A stretch of 64,000 nucleotides of DNA from Methylovulum psychrotolerans (GCF_002923755.1 NZ_PGFZ01000001.1:823959-887958); one strand, 5' to 3'. Positions 36,164 through 44,603 are shown, counted from the stretch's first letter. Notes: generated from the sequence alone by a model not told the origin. Translations and numbers: made by a program.

Positions 36164-37714
36164 ATGAAAAAGCCCCGTTCAGGCAATTCTTTTTTCCGTA
36201 ACACCTTAGCGCAAACCGCAGGCCGTTTGTTATACCTGTTAACGCGCGTCGGCCTGCCGCCGTTAATTCTGCATTATGTGTCACTGGAAGAATACGGTTT
36301 GTGGGCGACCTGTTTTTTATTGATAAGCTACGTTAGCATGGGCGCGTTTGGTGTGTCTAACGTCTATATCCGCTATGTCGCCGAATACAACGCCAAAAAC
36401 CAGCACGAGGCCATTAGCGGCCTAGTCAGCACAGGCTTACTGCTAACATTCACCTTCAGCGTGCTAGCGTTGTCAGGCATTTGGCTGGCTATGCCGTGGC
36501 TGCTGCAAACCTTCAAGGTCGCACCGCACTTACAGCACACCGCGCAAGTGCTGATCCTCGGCACCTTAGCGACCATGTTGCTGGATATGACCCTCGGCGC
36601 GTTTGCCTATATCTTGCACGGGCTACAAAAAATCGCCCAGCAAACCCTGGTCTGGATTATCAGCTTCTTACTGGAAACCGCCTTAATCGTCACCTTACTG
36701 CTCCTGCATTACGGTATCGAAGCGTTGCTCTGGGCGTTTTTCGCGCGGTATATTTTTTCCACGCTGGTGTATATCGCCCTGTGTTACCGTGCCATCCCTG
36801 ACTTGCGCATCAGCCTATGGCTGGTCAACCGCAAATTTTTCGGCACCTTCTTAAAATATGGTGGCATCTTGCAAGTGTCCGGCTTGCTGAGTGTCGCCAT
36901 GTATTCTATTGAACGGGTACTGGCAGGTTACTTAAGCGGCTTGGCGGCGATTGCCGTTTTAGATTTGGGGCAAAAATTTCCGGTCATGGCCAGCCAAGTG
37001 TTTTCCTCCATGAACGCCAGCTTCCTGCCCGCCATCACCGAAGCCCATCATTTAGGCAAACAGGAAGACATCCAACGCCTGTACACCCAAGGTTTACGTT
37101 ACCTGAACTTGCTCAATGGCTTGGCGATGGGCTTTCTCGCCCCGTTTGCAACCTGGCTGATTATTGCGTGGATAGGCAACTCTACCACAATGAACATGGC
37201 CGACACCGTCAAAGTGCTGGCCTGTGCTTGTGCGGGTTATCAGTTGCACGTCCTGACCGGCCCCTTATCGGCGTATTATCAAGGCATCAACCACCCTGCC
37301 CGCACCTTTGGCTACATCGGCTGGCAAGCGGCTTTTGTCGGTGTCGGCTTAATCACCGTCTGGCAGTATTTTAGCTTTACTATCGTCACCATCGCCGTAC
37401 TGGTCATGGCTGCGCGTATCCTCAGCGCCTTGATTTACCTGTTGGTCGGCAATTTCCGCTTAAAGCTTACGCTCTGGCGCTTTATCCGCTCGGTACTCAT
37501 GCCCGGCATCATACCCTACCTGTTCGGCTATGGCTTAATGGCCGCACTGCTGCCGTGGCTAGGGTTATTACAAGCCAACCGCTGGCAATGGATCGGTATT
37601 TTAGGGGTACTGGGCGTAGCTTACGTTTTGCTGACGGCAGGCTTTTTCTATGCCTTTATGTGCGGACCGGAAGAACAAGGGCAAATCCGGCAGAAATTAC
37701 GGCGGCGAGGGTGA
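36164..37714 (+). CDS. Polysaccharide flippase (Wzx/MATE-like, MOP superfamily)
   Basis: About 516 residues with 12-14 predicted TM helices, of the O-antigen/exopolysaccharide flippase type. The first segment NTLAQTAGRLLYLLTRVGLPPLIL and EEYGLWATCFLLISYVSMG are typical. The central FFGTFLKYGGILQVSGLLSV and LDLGQKFPVMASQVFSSMN match the second half of the MOP fold. It likely moves undecaprenol-linked repeat units across the inner membrane. A GTG three codons upstream (36155) is an alternative start. No Wzy polymerase was recognised nearby. Confidence 0.87.
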   Translation: MKKPRSGNSFFRNTLAQTAGRLLYLLTRVGLPPLILHYVSLEEYGLWATCFLLISYVSMGAFGVSNVYIRYVAEYNAKNQHEAISGLVSTGLLLTFTFSVLALSGIWLAMPWLLQTFKVAPHLQHTAQVLILGTLATMLLDMTLGAFAYILHGLQKIAQQTLVWIISFLLETALIVTLLLLHYGIEALLWAFFARYIFSTLVYIALCYRAIPDLRISLWLVNRKFFGTFLKYGGILQVSGLLSVAMYSIERVLAGYLSGLAAIAVLDLGQKFPVMASQVFSSMNASFLPAITEAHHLGKQEDIQRLYTQGLRYLNLLNGLAMGFLAPFATWLIIAWIGNSTTMNMADTVKVLACACAGYQLHVLTGPLSAYYQGINHPARTFGYIGWQAAFVGVGLITVWQYFSFTIVTIAVLVMAARILSALIYLLVGNFRLKLTLWRFIRSVLMPGIIPYLFGYGLMAALLPWLGLLQANRWQWIGILGVLGVAYVLLTAGFFYAFMCGPEEQGQIRQKLRRRG

Positions 37715-37809
37715 TGGTTAGCGGCGACAGCCCCGCTATAAACACCCCTGCAACGGCCTTAGCCTTGGCTACCGCTAACACCGCCTATTACAAAACCAAT
37801 GCCTGTCGG

Positions 37810-38145
37810 TCAAACTTCCGGTTTGGCGGCAAAGCTATGCACCCACACCAAGTGGTCGTCATCCCAGCTCATACCCGTGTGCATTTTTAAGATAATGTCC
37901 TTATACATGGCCAAACCCGGAAAGCCTTCCGCACGGGCATCCTCATCGGTCATATCCCCCAGACGTTGGCGGCTTAAATCGGTGATAATAAAGGCCATGC
38001 CTTCTAAGTCGAAACACTCACCGACCCAACCATACACACCATCACGGCGTTGTTGGGTCTTAGCGCCTGCCTTAACAGCGGCGACTAATTTAGGCTGAGT
38101 GACCAGACGCTCGATTGCACAGGTTTTGGGCGGTAAATTTTCCAT
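37810..38145 (-). CDS. ASCH-domain-like protein
   Basis: A 111-residue protein starting at the ATG at 38145 (AAGGAA site). Basic and acidic residues are mixed with QPKLVAAVKAGAKTQQRRDGVYG, then FDLEGMAFIITDLSRQRLGDM, TDEDARAEGFPG and a C-terminal DHLVWVHSFAAK. This fits the compact beta-barrel ASCH fold related to PUA domains, thought to bind RNA. It follows tusC by 91 bp on the same strand, near sulfur-relay genes for tRNA modification. A role in tRNA metabolism is therefore possible but unproven. Confidence 0.65.
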   Translation of the reverse strand: MENLPPKTCAIERLVTQPKLVAAVKAGAKTQQRRDGVYGWVGECFDLEGMAFIITDLSRQRLGDMTDEDARAEGFPGLAMYKDIILKMHTGMSWDDDHLVWVHSFAAKPEV

Positions 38146-38236
38146 AGCGGATTCCTTGTCAATAAAACCAGCCATTATAAAAGGTTTATGGCGCAAATCC
38201 CCATAAAGGCTTATTTTTATCAGTAAAGATGTTAGA

Positions 38237-38593
38237 TCAAGCCGAAAAAATCACCTCAAAATCCTGCATAAACGCGGCGATAGCCTGACGTGGCAACACT
38301 TGCACAGGCAAGGCCAAATCATCGGCCACCAAGCCATATTCCGCCAAGGTTTCGGCTTCGGTGTACAGATCGGTGACATCATACAAGGCTAACGCCGCCA
38401 AACTAGCGGCGGTATCCTTAAAACCATAACCCTCAGGCTGCTGATGCCGCTTAAGGGCAAACACCCCCGCGTCCAACCATAACACACTGACAGCTTGGTC
38501 AAACGCCGCCGTGGTGAGGATAATATCGAGCATTTCTTGGACAAACGCGCCGCTATGGGCGGGTTTGCGCAACACAAACAAATACTTTTTCAT
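38237..38593 (-). CDS. tusC: Sulfurtransferase complex subunit TusC (DsrF-like)
   Basis: A 118-residue DsrE/DsrF-fold protein. It begins MKKYLFVLRKPAHSGAFVQEMLDIILTTAAFDQAVSVLWLDAGVF, the family opening, and has LYDVTDLYTEAETLAEYGL in the second half. TusC is part of the TusBCD hexamer that relays sulfur from TusA to TusE for 2-thiouridine at wobble positions; related Dsr proteins act in sulfur oxidation. Starts 1 nt after the tusD stop. A tusB gene is not next to it. Confidence 0.85.
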   Translation of the reverse strand: MKKYLFVLRKPAHSGAFVQEMLDIILTTAAFDQAVSVLWLDAGVFALKRHQQPEGYGFKDTAASLAALALYDVTDLYTEAETLAEYGLVADDLALPVQVLPRQAIAAFMQDFEVIFSA

Positions 38594-38594
38594 C

Positions 38595-38984
38595 TTAACC
38601 CCAGACGATAAAACGGTCGGCCTCTAAGGTCGCGGCCAGCAATTGCCCCAAGCCGCCGATACGGAAGCCCTCCGCGACATCATCATCCTGCTTGCCTTGC
38701 CGCCACGCCTCATCGGCACACAATAAACCGCGCCGTTGCGCGGCGGAAATGCACACCACTAAATCAATTTGGTGTTCCCGCGCCAAAGCCTGCCATTGCA
38801 GCGTTTGCGCGGGTTCGTCATCGGGCGGTGTGGCATATTTCAGGGCATGGTAAATGCCGTCATGGTAAAAAAACACCTGCCGGATCTGATGGCCCTGTGC
38901 CAAGGCGGCGTTAATAAACGCGCAGGCACTACGCCCGGCATTGGCTTGGTAAGGGCTGGAATTGATTTGCAAAACAAATTTCAT
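38595..38984 (-). CDS. tusD: Sulfurtransferase complex subunit TusD (DsrE-like)
   Basis: A 129-residue protein from the ATG at 38984 (MKFVLQINSSPYQANAGRSA). FYHDGIYHAL near 43 and DLVVCISAAQRRGL near 78 are family features; the cysteine in VVCISAA is the one that carries the persulfide in TusD. Earlier in-frame starts give a non-homologous leader. First gene of the tusD-tusC-ASCH group. Confidence 0.88.
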   Translation of the reverse strand: MKFVLQINSSPYQANAGRSACAFINAALAQGHQIRQVFFYHDGIYHALKYATPPDDEPAQTLQWQALAREHQIDLVVCISAAQRRGLLCADEAWRQGKQDDDVAEGFRIGGLGQLLAATLEADRFIVWG

Positions 38985-39205
38985 AATTTCTACGATGCGG
39001 CGGCAAGCCTGAATTAACAAAAGCCTAATAATATGATTTTAATGGCAATTAACTACCGTAATGGCAGTGGCGACAAGGGTGGGGATGATTTATAATCAGA
39101 ACTTATTATTTTACCCGTTTGCGCATCCTAAAAACTATCTCCGGCCTCAGCGGTCTGTTAGTTTAACGTTATGTTCCACCCCTCTTCTCTTGCCGATACT
39201 CCACC

Positions 39206-40663
39206 ATGACACTGAAACCTGCCACACTCCTGTTAGGGCTAAGCCTCGCCCTTTTTCCCAGCACCCACTACGCGTTGGAAAACGGCAAAATCGACCTGCC
39301 GGAACTGGGCGACTCTTCCGGCTCGTTGCTGACTGGCGAAGAAGAAAAAGAATTGGGCCAAGCTTTTTTCCGTAGCCTGCATTCCCAAATCACCGTCAGC
39401 CAAGATGCCGAAATCCAACAGTATATCCAAACCTTAGGGCAGCGCTTAGTCGCACACAGCGACGCGCCCGCCTACCCGTTTTATTTTTTTGTGGTTATGG
39501 AAAACGACATCAATGCGTTTGCCGGCCCAGGCGGCTATATCGGGGTCAATTCGGGGCTGATTTTAATGACCGAAGCCGAAAGCGAACTGGCTTCGGTTAT
39601 CGGCCATGAAATCGGCCACGTTACCCAGCGGCATCTATACCGTAGCGCGGAAGCCGCCAGCCGCATGTCCATCCCGACCATGGCCGCGACGCTGGCGGCG
39701 ATTTTACTCGGCACCCAATCCGCTGCGGCGGCACAGGCGGCCGTTATCGCCGTCCAAGCGGGCAACGCCCAATTCCAAATCAACTTTACCCGCGAACACG
39801 AGGCCGAAGCCGACCGGGTAGGGATGCAAACTTTGGCGGGTGCGGACTTTGACCCGCGCAGTATGCCGACATTTTTTGAGCGGATGCAGCAATCGACACG
39901 CTTTTATGGCCAAAACGTGCCGGAATTTTTACGCACCCACCCGGTCACCACCTCGCGGATTTCCGACACCCGTGGCCGCGCCGAAACCTATCCCTATAAA
40001 CAATACCCCGATTCGCTGGCGTATCAGCTCATCAAAGCCAAAATCCGCGTCATCACCTCTACTGATGATACCGATACCCTAAAATATTTCCAGTCACATC
40101 TCAACCAAGGTACCGCCGACCAACGTTTGGTCGCCCGTTACGGCTTAGGCTTAAGCATTCTAAAATTGCAGAAGTTTAAAGACGCGGAAGCCATTTTCCA
40201 AGAGTTGCACAAAAACTTCCCCAACCAGATGCAATATGCCACGGCACTGGCGCGGACAGCCTTAGAGGCACGCGATTTCAGCACGGCGGTGCTACGCTAC
40301 AGGCAACTGTCGGAGCAATACCCCGAAAATGAAGCCCTCAAGCTCGACTATATCAGTGCCCTGATTAAGGTCGGCAAAGCCGAACAGGCCAAAGACAACT
40401 TAAGCCAACTCAACCTCAACACCCAGCGGTTGCCGATTTATTGGGAACTGCTGGCGCAAGTCTATAGCCGCCTCAACCAACCCGCCGAATCGCACCGCTA
40501 TCTGGCAGAATATTATTATGCGACCGGACAAGTGCGCGATGCTATCCTGCAAATCCGTCTGGCGCAAAAATCCAAAGGCCTGACCGAACGATTGTCGGCG
40601 ATTTTGGCCGAACGGCTTAATTTTTTCATGACCGAGGAAATACAAGCGCGACAAAACCGCTAA
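39206..40663 (+). CDS. bepA: M48-family periplasmic metalloprotease with TPR repeats (BepA/YfgC-like)
   Basis: A 485-residue exported protease/chaperone for outer membrane protein and LptD quality control. Signal peptide MTLKPATLLLGLSLALFPSTHYA. The zinc site HEIGH near residue 134 is in SVIGHEIGHVTQRH, with the downstream glutamate in REHEAEADRVG near 197. NAFAGPGGYIGVNSGL is the conserved pre-motif. Residues ~290-470 hold TPR-type helices. Length and architecture match BepA. Monocistronic in appearance. Confidence 0.93.
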   Translation: MTLKPATLLLGLSLALFPSTHYALENGKIDLPELGDSSGSLLTGEEEKELGQAFFRSLHSQITVSQDAEIQQYIQTLGQRLVAHSDAPAYPFYFFVVMENDINAFAGPGGYIGVNSGLILMTEAESELASVIGHEIGHVTQRHLYRSAEAASRMSIPTMAATLAAILLGTQSAAAAQAAVIAVQAGNAQFQINFTREHEAEADRVGMQTLAGADFDPRSMPTFFERMQQSTRFYGQNVPEFLRTHPVTTSRISDTRGRAETYPYKQYPDSLAYQLIKAKIRVITSTDDTDTLKYFQSHLNQGTADQRLVARYGLGLSILKLQKFKDAEAIFQELHKNFPNQMQYATALARTALEARDFSTAVLRYRQLSEQYPENEALKLDYISALIKVGKAEQAKDNLSQLNLNTQRLPIYWELLAQVYSRLNQPAESHRYLAEYYYATGQVRDAILQIRLAQKSKGLTERLSAILAERLNFFMTEEIQARQNR

Positions 40664-40816
40664 AGCGTTATGACGTTAACTGAACGCAAGCTTAACAAAA
40701 CGCAGTCTTTGCCGCCGACTTTTAAATTTTTTTATTTTATCGACTCGCTAACAAATTCTATTTATTAGGCTTTTTATTTATTACAGATTTTTTACAAATA
40801 AACTGTTTCCATTTTA
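40664..40816. other. AT-rich intergenic stretch between bepA and the small RNA candidate
   Basis: Part of the 423-bp gap between bepA and ubiX. It has no hairpin with a T-run, so no clear terminator for bepA. The rest of the gap holds a promoter, a structured segment and a terminator, described separately. Confidence 0.4.
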
Positions 40817-40846
40817 TAGACAGGGTAGTTTTCGTCAGGATACAAT
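40817..40846 (+). promoter_or_regulatory. Promoter for the intergenic RNA candidate
   Basis: TAGACA (40817-40822), 18-bp spacer, TACAAT (40841-40846). Predicted transcription start near 40853. No protein gene follows on this strand before a strong terminator at 41003. Confidence 0.5.
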
Positions 40847-40852
40847 AGCTCA

Positions 40853-41027
40853 CCTTTTAGAGAGTTAGACCAGCATAAAAAGCTGGCTAAGAAGGGGGAG
40901 GAGGAGCCGCAAGGCTCAATATAACAATAATAAAAATCAGTCAATTTAGTTGGGTTAAGTTAAATTTTTTAACTAATAATAACAATAATAACGACTCAAT
41001 ACGCCCGCTTTATGCGGGCTTTTTATT
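40853..41027 (+). ncRNA. Candidate small RNA, about 175 nt
   Basis: The unit runs from a promoter to an intrinsic terminator with no reading frame. It contains hairpin CCAGC/GCTGG (40870-40886, 7-nt loop), a purine-rich stretch AAGGGGGAGGAGGAG, hairpin GAGCC-GCAA-GGCTC (40904-40917, GNRA loop), an AU-rich unstructured part with two AATAATAACAATAATA-like copies, a weak AGTTAAA/TTTAACT hairpin and the terminator. The exposed GGA triplets could bind CsrA-type proteins or pair with mRNAs; this is inference. It matches no RNA family I recognise. Confidence 0.5.
41003..41024 (+). terminator. Intrinsic terminator
   Basis: GCCCGC (41003-41008), loop TTTAT, GCGGGC (41014-41019), then TTTTT. Classical rho-independent terminator on the plus strand. 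Confidence 0.88.
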
Positions 41028-41050
41028 GCCCGGCATTTTTGCCGGGCAAT
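41025..41050. terminator. Second hairpin between the small RNA and ubiX
   Basis: Perfect 10-bp stem ATTGCCCGGC (41025-41034) / GCCGGGCAAT (41041-41050), with a 6-nt ATTTTT loop. No T-run on either side. Probably marks the end of the convergent ubiX transcript or stabilises it. Confidence 0.45.
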
Positions 41051-41086
41051 CCTGCAAACCACTAAAAACCTCGCCCCTAGCTACCG

Positions 41087-41662
41087 CTACAGCCCCTCCC
41101 AAGGCGTATACAACCCCGTCACGTCAACCCCAAACATATCCAACACCCGCCCGACCGTTTCATTAACCATCGCCATCATCGAGTCGGATTTGCTGTAAAA
41201 CGCCGGCATCGGCGGAAACATAATGCCGCCCATTTCGGTGACGCTGGCCATATTGCGGATATGGATCAGGTTCAACGGCGTTTCGCGCGGCATCACCACC
41301 AACCGCCGCCGCTCTTTCAGCACCACATCGGCAGACCGGGAAATCAGGTTATCGCCAAAACCGTGCGCAACGGCAGCCAGGGTCTTCATGGAACAAGGGG
41401 CGATAATCATACCCTCCGTCTTAAAGCCGCCACTGGAAATGCTCGCGGCAATATCATTAATGCCATGGGTGACATCGGCAAGCTCATACAAGGCGGCACG
41501 TTTCATGCCCAACTCGTGCTTAAGATTGACCACCCCCGCCGACGAGATAATCAGATGGGTTTCCCACTGTTCCTGCGCCTGTAACACTTGCAGCATCCTA
41601 ACCCCATAAATGGCCCCAGTCGCCCCGGTCATGGCGATAATCAGACGTTTTTTCGCGCTCAT
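41087..41662 (-). CDS. ubiX: Flavin prenyltransferase
   Basis: Makes prenylated FMN, the cofactor of UbiD-type decarboxylases in ubiquinone synthesis. 191 residues. Motifs: IIAMTGATGAIYGVRML at residue 8, IISSAG near 38, IIAPCSMKTLAAVAHGFGDNLISRSADVVLKE near 86, and VVMPRETPLNLIHIRNM near 122. The C-terminal PPMPAFYSKSD is also conserved. Its start overlaps the pip stop (ATGA). UbiD is not in the window, but ubiG is. Confidence 0.95.
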   Translation of the reverse strand: MSAKKRLIIAMTGATGAIYGVRMLQVLQAQEQWETHLIISSAGVVNLKHELGMKRAALYELADVTHGINDIAASISSGGFKTEGMIIAPCSMKTLAAVAHGFGDNLISRSADVVLKERRRLVVMPRETPLNLIHIRNMASVTEMGGIMFPPMPAFYSKSDSMMAMVNETVGRVLDMFGVDVTGLYTPWEGL

Positions 41663-42618
41663 AACGGCGCACCAAAACCACCTTGGCGGGCAAAGTCATC
41701 CGTGGCGGTGACCAGCGCGTCGATCATTTCCTCATGCTGGGCGACATGCCCTGCGTTGGGCAGGATGACATAATCGGCGTTAGGCAAGGCTTGATGCAGT
41801 TTATGGCCAGCTTCCAGCGGACAGAGAAAATCTTGGCGGCCATGAATAATCCGTGTCGGTATGGCCTGCAATACCCCGCACCGCGCCAGAATCTGATTTT
41901 CTGCTATAAAATAACGGTGGCGGGCAAAATTCAATTCCATGCGGATTTGCTCAAACGTGCGTCCGGTGATCTCCATATCCCTAGACGGATAAGCTGTCCC
42001 TAAGGCAGTCAACGCCCCCCAAGCCAACCATTCCTTAGCGACCCGCGTTTGCAGTGCGGTATCCTCACCCCAAAAAACCGCATACAAGGTAGCCAACAAA
42101 TCCCCGTTGTGCGGATCCGGCAAACTGTCGAGCAGCTTTTGCCATTGCTCAGGGAAAATCCGGTTGGCGCCGTCTTTGGCATACCAATCCAAATCCTGTT
42201 GCCGTGCCAGAAAAACCGCACGGATAACCAGGCCGGACACCCGCACCGGGTAGTGTTGGGCATACAACAAGGCCAACGCCCCGCCCCAAGAGCCGCCAAA
42301 CACCAGCCATTGCTCCAGCTTTAAATGCTGGCGGATACGCTCCATATCATCCAGCAAATCCTGCGTGGTGTTACCCTCCAACTCGCCAAACGGCAACGAT
42401 TGCCCACAAGCGCGTTGGTCAAACAAAATGATATGGTAGCGTTCGGGGTTAAAAAACCGCCGATGGTCGGGCTTGGTGCCGGAACAGGGGCCGCCGTGTA
42501 AAAAAACGACCGGAATACCGTCAGGGTTGCCGCTTTGTTCGACATACACCGAATGCGGCGAACTGGTTTCTAAGAAAAAGGTGAGGAAAGGTTGGAGTTC
42601 TGGGTAGAGAGTCTTCAT
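41659..42618 (-). CDS. pip: Proline iminopeptidase (S33 alpha/beta hydrolase)
   Basis: A 319-residue alpha/beta hydrolase that removes N-terminal proline from peptides. Motifs: VVFLHGGPCSGTKPDHRRFFNP near 38, ILFDQRACGQSLP near 65, and the nucleophile elbow VFGGSWGGALALLYAQ near 106 with Ser as nucleophile. The acid/base pair lies in GRQDFLCPLEAG and NAGHVAQH. Length is normal. Little or no Shine-Dalgarno is visible. Overlaps ubiX by 4 nt. Confidence 0.92.
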   Translation of the reverse strand: MKTLYPELQPFLTFFLETSSPHSVYVEQSGNPDGIPVVFLHGGPCSGTKPDHRRFFNPERYHIILFDQRACGQSLPFGELEGNTTQDLLDDMERIRQHLKLEQWLVFGGSWGGALALLYAQHYPVRVSGLVIRAVFLARQQDLDWYAKDGANRIFPEQWQKLLDSLPDPHNGDLLATLYAVFWGEDTALQTRVAKEWLAWGALTALGTAYPSRDMEITGRTFEQIRMELNFARHRYFIAENQILARCGVLQAIPTRIIHGRQDFLCPLEAGHKLHQALPNADYVILPNAGHVAQHEEMIDALVTATDDFARQGGFGAPL

Positions 42619-42640
42619 GAGGTAAAGGAGAGTCAGTTAA

Positions 42641-42916
42641 TCATTGATAATGATAGCGGCAGGCAAGAATAGTCAAGTGGCTATCATTCACCACATAGAC
42701 CAAGCGGTTGGTTTCATCAATGCGCCGTGACCAAAAGCCGGCTAAGTTTTCGCGCAGCGGTTCCGGCTTGCCTATGCCGGTAAACGGTTTTTTTTGCGTA
42801 TCGGCGATGAGTTTGTTGAGGCGTTTTAGGATTTTTCTGTCCTGTTCCTGCCAATATAAATAATCTTGCCAAGCCGCATCTGTCCACGCCAAACAGTGGT
42901 TGGCCGGCCTATTCAT
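42641..42916 (-). CDS. yoeB: Txe/YoeB family toxin (mRNA interferase)
   Basis: A 91-residue RelE-fold toxin that cleaves mRNA in the ribosome. Family motifs: AWTDAAWQDYLYWQEQDRKILKRLNKLI, PFTGIGKPEPLRENLAGFWSRRIDETNRLVYVV, and the C-terminal ACRYHYQ, which includes the catalytic His/Tyr region. The ATG at 42916 overlaps the antitoxin stop by 8 nt, ensuring coupled translation. All key segments are present, so it is likely functional. Confidence 0.95.
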   Translation of the reverse strand: MNRPANHCLAWTDAAWQDYLYWQEQDRKILKRLNKLIADTQKKPFTGIGKPEPLRENLAGFWSRRIDETNRLVYVVNDSHLTILACRYHYQ

Positions 42917-43163
42917 CCGGCAACTCACGCTCGGTTAGCAGTCCGGCCTGATATTGCTCAATTGATTTGGCGAGATGGGCCGCATTGGCTGGGGATTTGA
43001 GCAGGTGGACAGTTTCCATCAAACTCGTGTAGTAATCCAAAGACATCACCACAGCATCAGCGGCATCACGGCGGGTGATAACTGTACAATCGGCATCGTT
43101 GATGACATCATCGAGCACGGACTTTAAATTATTTCTTGCTTGGGTAAACGAGAGGATACGCAT
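42909..43163 (-). CDS. yefM: YefM/Phd family antitoxin
   Basis: An 84-residue antitoxin and autorepressor. It opens MRILSFTQARNNLKSVLDDV and has TVITRRDAADAVVMSLDYYTSLMETVHLLKSP, the DNA-binding and dimerisation part. The C-terminal helix (AHLAKSIEQYQAGLLTERELPDE) would wrap the YoeB toxin. First gene of the pair. A TTGTAC/GTACAA operator lies upstream. Confidence 0.95.
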   Translation of the reverse strand: MRILSFTQARNNLKSVLDDVINDADCTVITRRDAADAVVMSLDYYTSLMETVHLLKSPANAAHLAKSIEQYQAGLLTERELPDE

Positions 43164-43177
43164 AGCCCACCTTGTAG

Positions 43178-43197
43178 TTGTACTTTAATCTGTACAA
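43178..43197 (-). promoter_or_regulatory. YefM operator-like inverted repeat
   Basis: TTGTAC (43178-43183) and GTACAA (43192-43197) separated by 8 bp, 15 bp upstream of the yefM start. The GTAC core matches the TGTACA-type sites bound by YefM in other bacteria. Confidence 0.6.
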
Positions 43198-43245
43198 GTC
43201 TAAAGCAAAGCACACGACAGCTCAATAAAAACCTGTTTTGCGGGC

Positions 43246-43278
43246 ATAAAAAAAGGAGGGCTGTTACGCCCTCCTTTG
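43246..43278 (-). terminator. Intrinsic terminator of the porin gene
   Basis: 10-bp perfect stem AAAGGAGGGC (43252-43261) / GCCCTCCTTT (43268-43277) with a 6-nt loop, followed on the minus strand by a run of T. It lies 25 bp after the porin stop. Confidence 0.9.
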
Positions 43279-43302
43279 TTGGCCGGGTTTTAAGCGTTGT
43301 GC

Positions 43303-44247
43303 TTAGAAACCGATACCGAGGTAACCACCAGCAGTTACGCCGTTGGTGTTGATGCCGTCAACATTGTCTGGGGCGTAGTGGTAACGGGCATCCGCACCGA
43401 CATACAGGTTTTGCCAGACTTTATAGTCAGCACCCAGACCGAACTGCATACCTGGGTTTAATACGGTAATCGCGTCAGATGGTGGGCTGATGACGCTCAG
43501 TTCGAAACCGACAGGCACTACCCATGGTCTGAACGCTTGGCCTTTGAAGAATTTGATTTTTGGTGAAGCCGCTAAAGTCAATTGGTTGACAGTTGCGGTT
43601 TGGGTGTTAACGCCAGGCAGTCCTGTAGCAGCGCCTATCGCTGGGGTAATGCCGTTAGCGGCACGGTCGCCCAATTCTTTATAATCAAACATCAATTCAG
43701 CAAACACTTCAGTGCCGCTCATCATGCCAAACAGATTGTCATTCAGGCTCCAGTCAAAACCAGCGCCAAAGTACCATGCATCTTGATTACCGATCGCGCC
43801 ATTCAATACACCACCTGAATTGCCGCCTGCTGCGGTAGGATCCAATGTGCCGCCTCTGTTGCTGTCTGCGTGACCATAACCGCCACGGAAGAATACCATA
43901 TTGTTTTTGGCGTTAGACTTAGGCTCAGCCTTAACCGTGTTCATCCATTGGTCCAACTCTTGGACTTTGGCAGAATCTGGGTCAACCGCAGGGCGGTTAA
44001 CTTGTGAGCGCAAAGATTGCACTTCATATTGCATGGCTTGCAATTGCGCTTCTAAGGCTTCAACACGGGCATTGGAGCTAGGCACTGCATAACGTTGCAC
44101 TGAGCTGCTAGTGGAGTAGCTGCTGGTGACACTGCGTTTGTATTTTTTGGCTTTAGATTTTGCATCCGCTTGCGGCGCAACTAACAGGCCTGCCATGGTT
44201 AATGTTGCGGTAGCGATAGCAAGAACTAATTTAGTTTTTTTCATCAT
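43303..44247 (-). CDS. Outer membrane beta-barrel protein (OmpA-like/porin family)
   Basis: A 314-residue outer membrane protein. Signal peptide MMKKTKLVLAIATATLTMAG to ADA. A basic Ser-rich part follows and then a coiled coil (ARVEALEAQLQAMQYEVQSLRSQV, about 60-83), which could trimerise or reach the cell wall. Residues ~115-314 alternate as amphipathic strands (MVFFRGGYGHADS, AWYFGAGFDWSLND, TEVFAELMFDYKEL, FGLGADYKVWQNLYVGADARYHYA), ending GYLGIGF with the terminal Phe used by BAM. The strong promoter and terminator suggest high expression. Confidence 0.8.
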   Translation of the reverse strand: MMKKTKLVLAIATATLTMAGLLVAPQADAKSKAKKYKRSVTSSYSTSSSVQRYAVPSSNARVEALEAQLQAMQYEVQSLRSQVNRPAVDPDSAKVQELDQWMNTVKAEPKSNAKNNMVFFRGGYGHADSNRGGTLDPTAAGGNSGGVLNGAIGNQDAWYFGAGFDWSLNDNLFGMMSGTEVFAELMFDYKELGDRAANGITPAIGAATGLPGVNTQTATVNQLTLAASPKIKFFKGQAFRPWVVPVGFELSVISPPSDAITVLNPGMQFGLGADYKVWQNLYVGADARYHYAPDNVDGINTNGVTAGGYLGIGF

Positions 44248-44319
44248 CGTTTCGACCTCGTGAAGGTTGTTTATAGTTATCTTTTGTTAAAATACAACAA
44301 AATGTCTGTGACGGAACAC

Positions 44320-44348
44320 ATGTTAGCAGTAAATCTATTTCCCCACAA
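44320..44348 (-). promoter_or_regulatory. Promoter of the outer membrane barrel gene
   Basis: On the minus strand TTGTGG (44348-44343), 17-bp spacer, TAACAT (44325-44320). It gives a leader of about 65 nt before the ATG at 44247. Confidence 0.5.
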
Positions 44349-44603
44349 GCATTAACGTAACTTTTTATTAACAAATATTTTATTATTTATCAACAGGTAA
44401 CAGCAAAAATCAGCTAAAACAAGCCTTATGTCTGCGAAAAACAACAAATAATCCCCCCACCCAAGGCCCGCAATACTTTTTCGGACACTGTCAGTTTGGC
44501 TTATAATCGGCACTGAACGCGCCTTTACCCCACTACTTTACTAACTTTGGCCTTAACGCCAAGCAGAGCCACTGGGGCGGCACACTTACACTTACAGACA
44601 TCC
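44349..44603. other. Divergent intergenic region, thiO side
   Basis: Together with 44248-44348 this makes a 356-bp gap between divergent genes. It holds a TATAAT (44502-44507) suitable for thiO. No thiamin pyrophosphate riboswitch motif was recognised. Confidence 0.4.
44502..44507 (+). promoter_or_regulatory. -10 element for thiO-pyrD
   Basis: A consensus TATAAT about 100 bp upstream of thiO. The -35 region is poor (TTTCGG or TTCGGA at 16-17 bp). Confidence 0.4.

Noticed and set aside
44510-44603. Thiamin riboswitch before thiO
   Set aside because: No CUGAGA-type thi-box element is visible; the leader is only about 90 nt.
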